Shown here piece by piece: positions 7,209 through 8,464 of a DNA stretch of 8,464 bases (positions within the stretch are counted from its first letter, which is position 1; every line of letters starts with the position of its first letter). The stretch is from an uncultured Saprospiraceae bacterium (GTDB lineage Bacteria; Bacteroidota; Bacteroidia; Chitinophagales; Saprospiraceae), in assembly GCA_937952155.1 (NCBI GenBank), contig CALFYH010000091.1, positions 1 through 8,464 on the forward strand, in the 5' to 3' direction. The notes under the pieces were generated by a model. That model was not told the DNA's origin and searched no databases. It saw nothing but the letters and a program-made list of their open reading frames with translations. Both the position numbers and the translations under genes were made by a program.

Positions 7209-8464
7209 CTAAAGTTGTATCCCTAATCCTAATGAGAGATTTATTATTGTGGGCTTACTTAGTGTATTTCCGGAATTTATACTAGTTGCAAACTTATGAA
7301 AACCAACCATCGACTGAATGGAATACCTATTGCTGATTGTGTATTTAGCATTTAGTGATGTCACAAAACCCATTTGGATTTTGCCGTTATCTTGTGGTAA
7401 GGCGCCATTATATTCTACAATATCTTCATTCCATAGCGTTTTGCCTTTCCCGAATTTGGACACAACAAAAAACAAACCTGCAGATGGCCTAAATGTCCAT
7501 TTCCTATGATTATAGATGTAGCCGGGACTAAGAGATAGTAAAATTCTATTTTCTTCATTTCTATGCCTAAGCGTTCTATCTACCGTTTCTTTGGAATAAC
7601 CAGTTCCACTTATAAATGACTTTTCGCCAGACAAAAGGTTTTCTTCTACTCTGATTATAACATTTTTGAGTTCTATAGAATTGACCTTTGTACCAGAGTA
7701 ATTGAACTCACTTAACCATTTTTGATAATCCAAGCCAGTATTTATAAAGAAATGTTTTGATACGGCTAAATTGCCATTTAATGCAATGTGAAAGCCTGGA
7801 AGTGCTCTTTGTGTTGTCGTAGCTTTAAGTTGTTCTGTATTAATGTTAAGAATTGACAAATTATTTGTTTTCCAAAATATGACACCAGACGATAATGAAA
7901 TATCAGTAAAACCGAAATACAATTGACTGTTTTTCTCTAATGGAATAATTGATTGCACTTCTATTTCAGGTAATACAGTTCTAGTAGATCGTACACTAGG
8001 CGTATTTATTCCGGATATTGGATCTATTTTAATAATGTTGGAGTTTGTTACAGTACTTGATGCACTAATTGCAGGATCATCGGTTAATGGAATAGTGGAT
8101 TCTGCTGTAAGCAGATTGGTTTCGATCATTGAGTTTGGTTTTGAGCCATCGTTGTTGTCATTCTTCTCGCTCTGTGTTTCTATTTGATGTACTTCTGTAG
8201 CTATAGAGTTAGATTTGTTTTTAGTAATGATAGGATAAGCATGAGCATTGAGATGCATATCTTCGGTTGCAGAGCCAACTTCCTCAGATTGATATCCCAA
8301 AGGTGTTGTAGTTTCAGAAGCGATAATATGTTGCTTTAATTCTTCCTTGGCTATGTTTTCTTTGATGTTTTTTGCCCTTAAATCCGTGTTCGACACTTTA
8401 TTCGATGTGACAAGCCAATATACGCCAATACCAACAAAAATAAGCATAGGCGCATACCACCAAA
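7209..8464 (-). CDS. Inner-membrane anchored protein with long linker and C-terminal beta-barrel-like domain, 5'-partial
   Basis: The frame stays open to the window edge: codons for WWYAP precede the first visible Met at 8447, so the true start is outside and that Met is probably internal. One hydrophobic segment (MLIFVGIGVYWLV, right after WWYAP) is a likely inner-membrane span. It is followed by about 150 residues rich in Ser, Thr, Asn and Glu without clear folds, then, from about residue 174 after that Met to the end (412), amphipathic strands typical of Bacteroidota outer-membrane beta-barrel domains (for example LYFGFTDISLSSGVIFW and a C-terminal INLSLGLGIQL). From memory, such proteins carry a short cytoplasmic N-terminus and often sit next to an ECF sigma-factor gene, where the N-terminus is thought to act like an anti-sigma factor; the missing upstream sequence would show this. 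The last residue is Leu, not the usual aromatic. The architecture is well supported; the role is inference. Confidence 0.75.
   Translation of the reverse strand, partial: WWYAPMLIFVGIGVYWLVTSNKVSNTDLRAKNIKENIAKEELKQHIIASETTTPLGYQSEEVGSATEDMHLNAHAYPIITKNKSNSIATEVHQIETQSEKNDNNDGSKPNSMIETNLLTAESTIPLTDDPAISASSTVTNSNIIKIDPISGINTPSVRSTRTVLPEIEVQSIIPLEKNSQLYFGFTDISLSSGVIFWKTNNLSILNINTEQLKATTTQRALPGFHIALNGNLAVSKHFFINTGLDYQKWLSEFNYSGTKVNSIELKNVIIRVEENLLSGEKSFISGTGYSKETVDRTLRHRNEENRILLSLSPGYIYNHRKWTFRPSAGLFFVVSKFGKGKTLWNEDIVEYNGALPQDNGKIQMGFVTSLNAKYTISNRYSIQSMVGFHKFATSINSGNTLSKPTIINLSLGLGIQL
7712..7728. repeat. 17-bp direct repeat, copy 2 (within the beta-barrel gene)
   Basis: This is the second exact copy of TTAACCATTTTTGATAA, 558 bp from the first. 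Read on the minus strand it encodes part of YQKWLS (about residues 241-246 after the Met at 8447) in the barrel-like domain. Confidence 0.5.

Noticed and set aside
7318..7509. 63-codon plus-strand open frame opposite the beta-barrel gene
   Set aside because: It is wholly antisense to a well-supported gene and has no recognisable domain or ribosome site, so it is treated as a shadow frame. Several other open frames opposite the long genes were dropped for the same reason.
1..8464. Mobile element, CRISPR array, toxin-antitoxin pair or defence cassette
   Set aside because: No transposase, integrase, terminal inverted repeats, spaced repeats, tRNA boundary or nuclease/toxin motif was seen; base composition looks even throughout.

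Overview
This AT-rich window looks like an ordinary chromosomal segment of a Bacteroidota bacterium. A Saprospiria- or Chitinophagia-like origin is possible, but I cannot fix the rank. The signs are: SPII-type lipoproteins with Bacteroidota-style signal peptides; an outer-membrane protein of the DUF5723 type; a single-pass inner-membrane protein fused to a beta-barrel-like domain; mostly weak Shine-Dalgarno sequences; and a promoter candidate fitting the Bacteroidota TTTG / TAnnTTTG pattern. There are no insertion sequences, phage genes, CRISPR arrays, tRNAs or rRNAs.

Layout. (1) 1-1782, plus: the 3' part, nearly complete, of a multi-membrane-span protein with C-terminal TPRs that resembles the TMTC / GT-C glycosyltransferase family. 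(2) 1860-2114, minus: a very small, strongly basic secreted protein. A hairpin at 1809-1854 lies between these convergent genes and is better paired, with a U-rich tail, in the minus direction. (3) 2115-2340: the divergent control region, with a promoter candidate for the next operon and two TTTAACG words 11 bp apart. (4) 2341-7096, plus: a compact four-gene run, made of a large beta-rich lipoprotein, a DUF5723-like outer-membrane protein (1-nt start/stop overlap), an eight-TPR lipoprotein (13-nt gap) and a YdhF-like aldo/keto reductase (19-nt gap). A textbook intrinsic terminator at 7120-7155 closes it. (5) 7209-8464, minus: an inner-membrane anchored protein with a long Ser/Thr/Asn-rich linker and a C-terminal beta-barrel-like domain, cut by the window end.

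How the genes may work together. The first three genes of the plus-strand run all encode envelope proteins and are tightly packed, so they could form one outer-membrane assembly: a barrel, a surface or periplasmic lipoprotein, and a TPR scaffold. The trailing reductase has no clear link to them. Its main oddity is that the catalytic-tetrad histidine is replaced by asparagine, together with changes in the cofactor pocket. I found no clear evidence of a wholly new system. The best leads are the altered reductase, the inner-membrane/beta-barrel fusion and the envelope operon.
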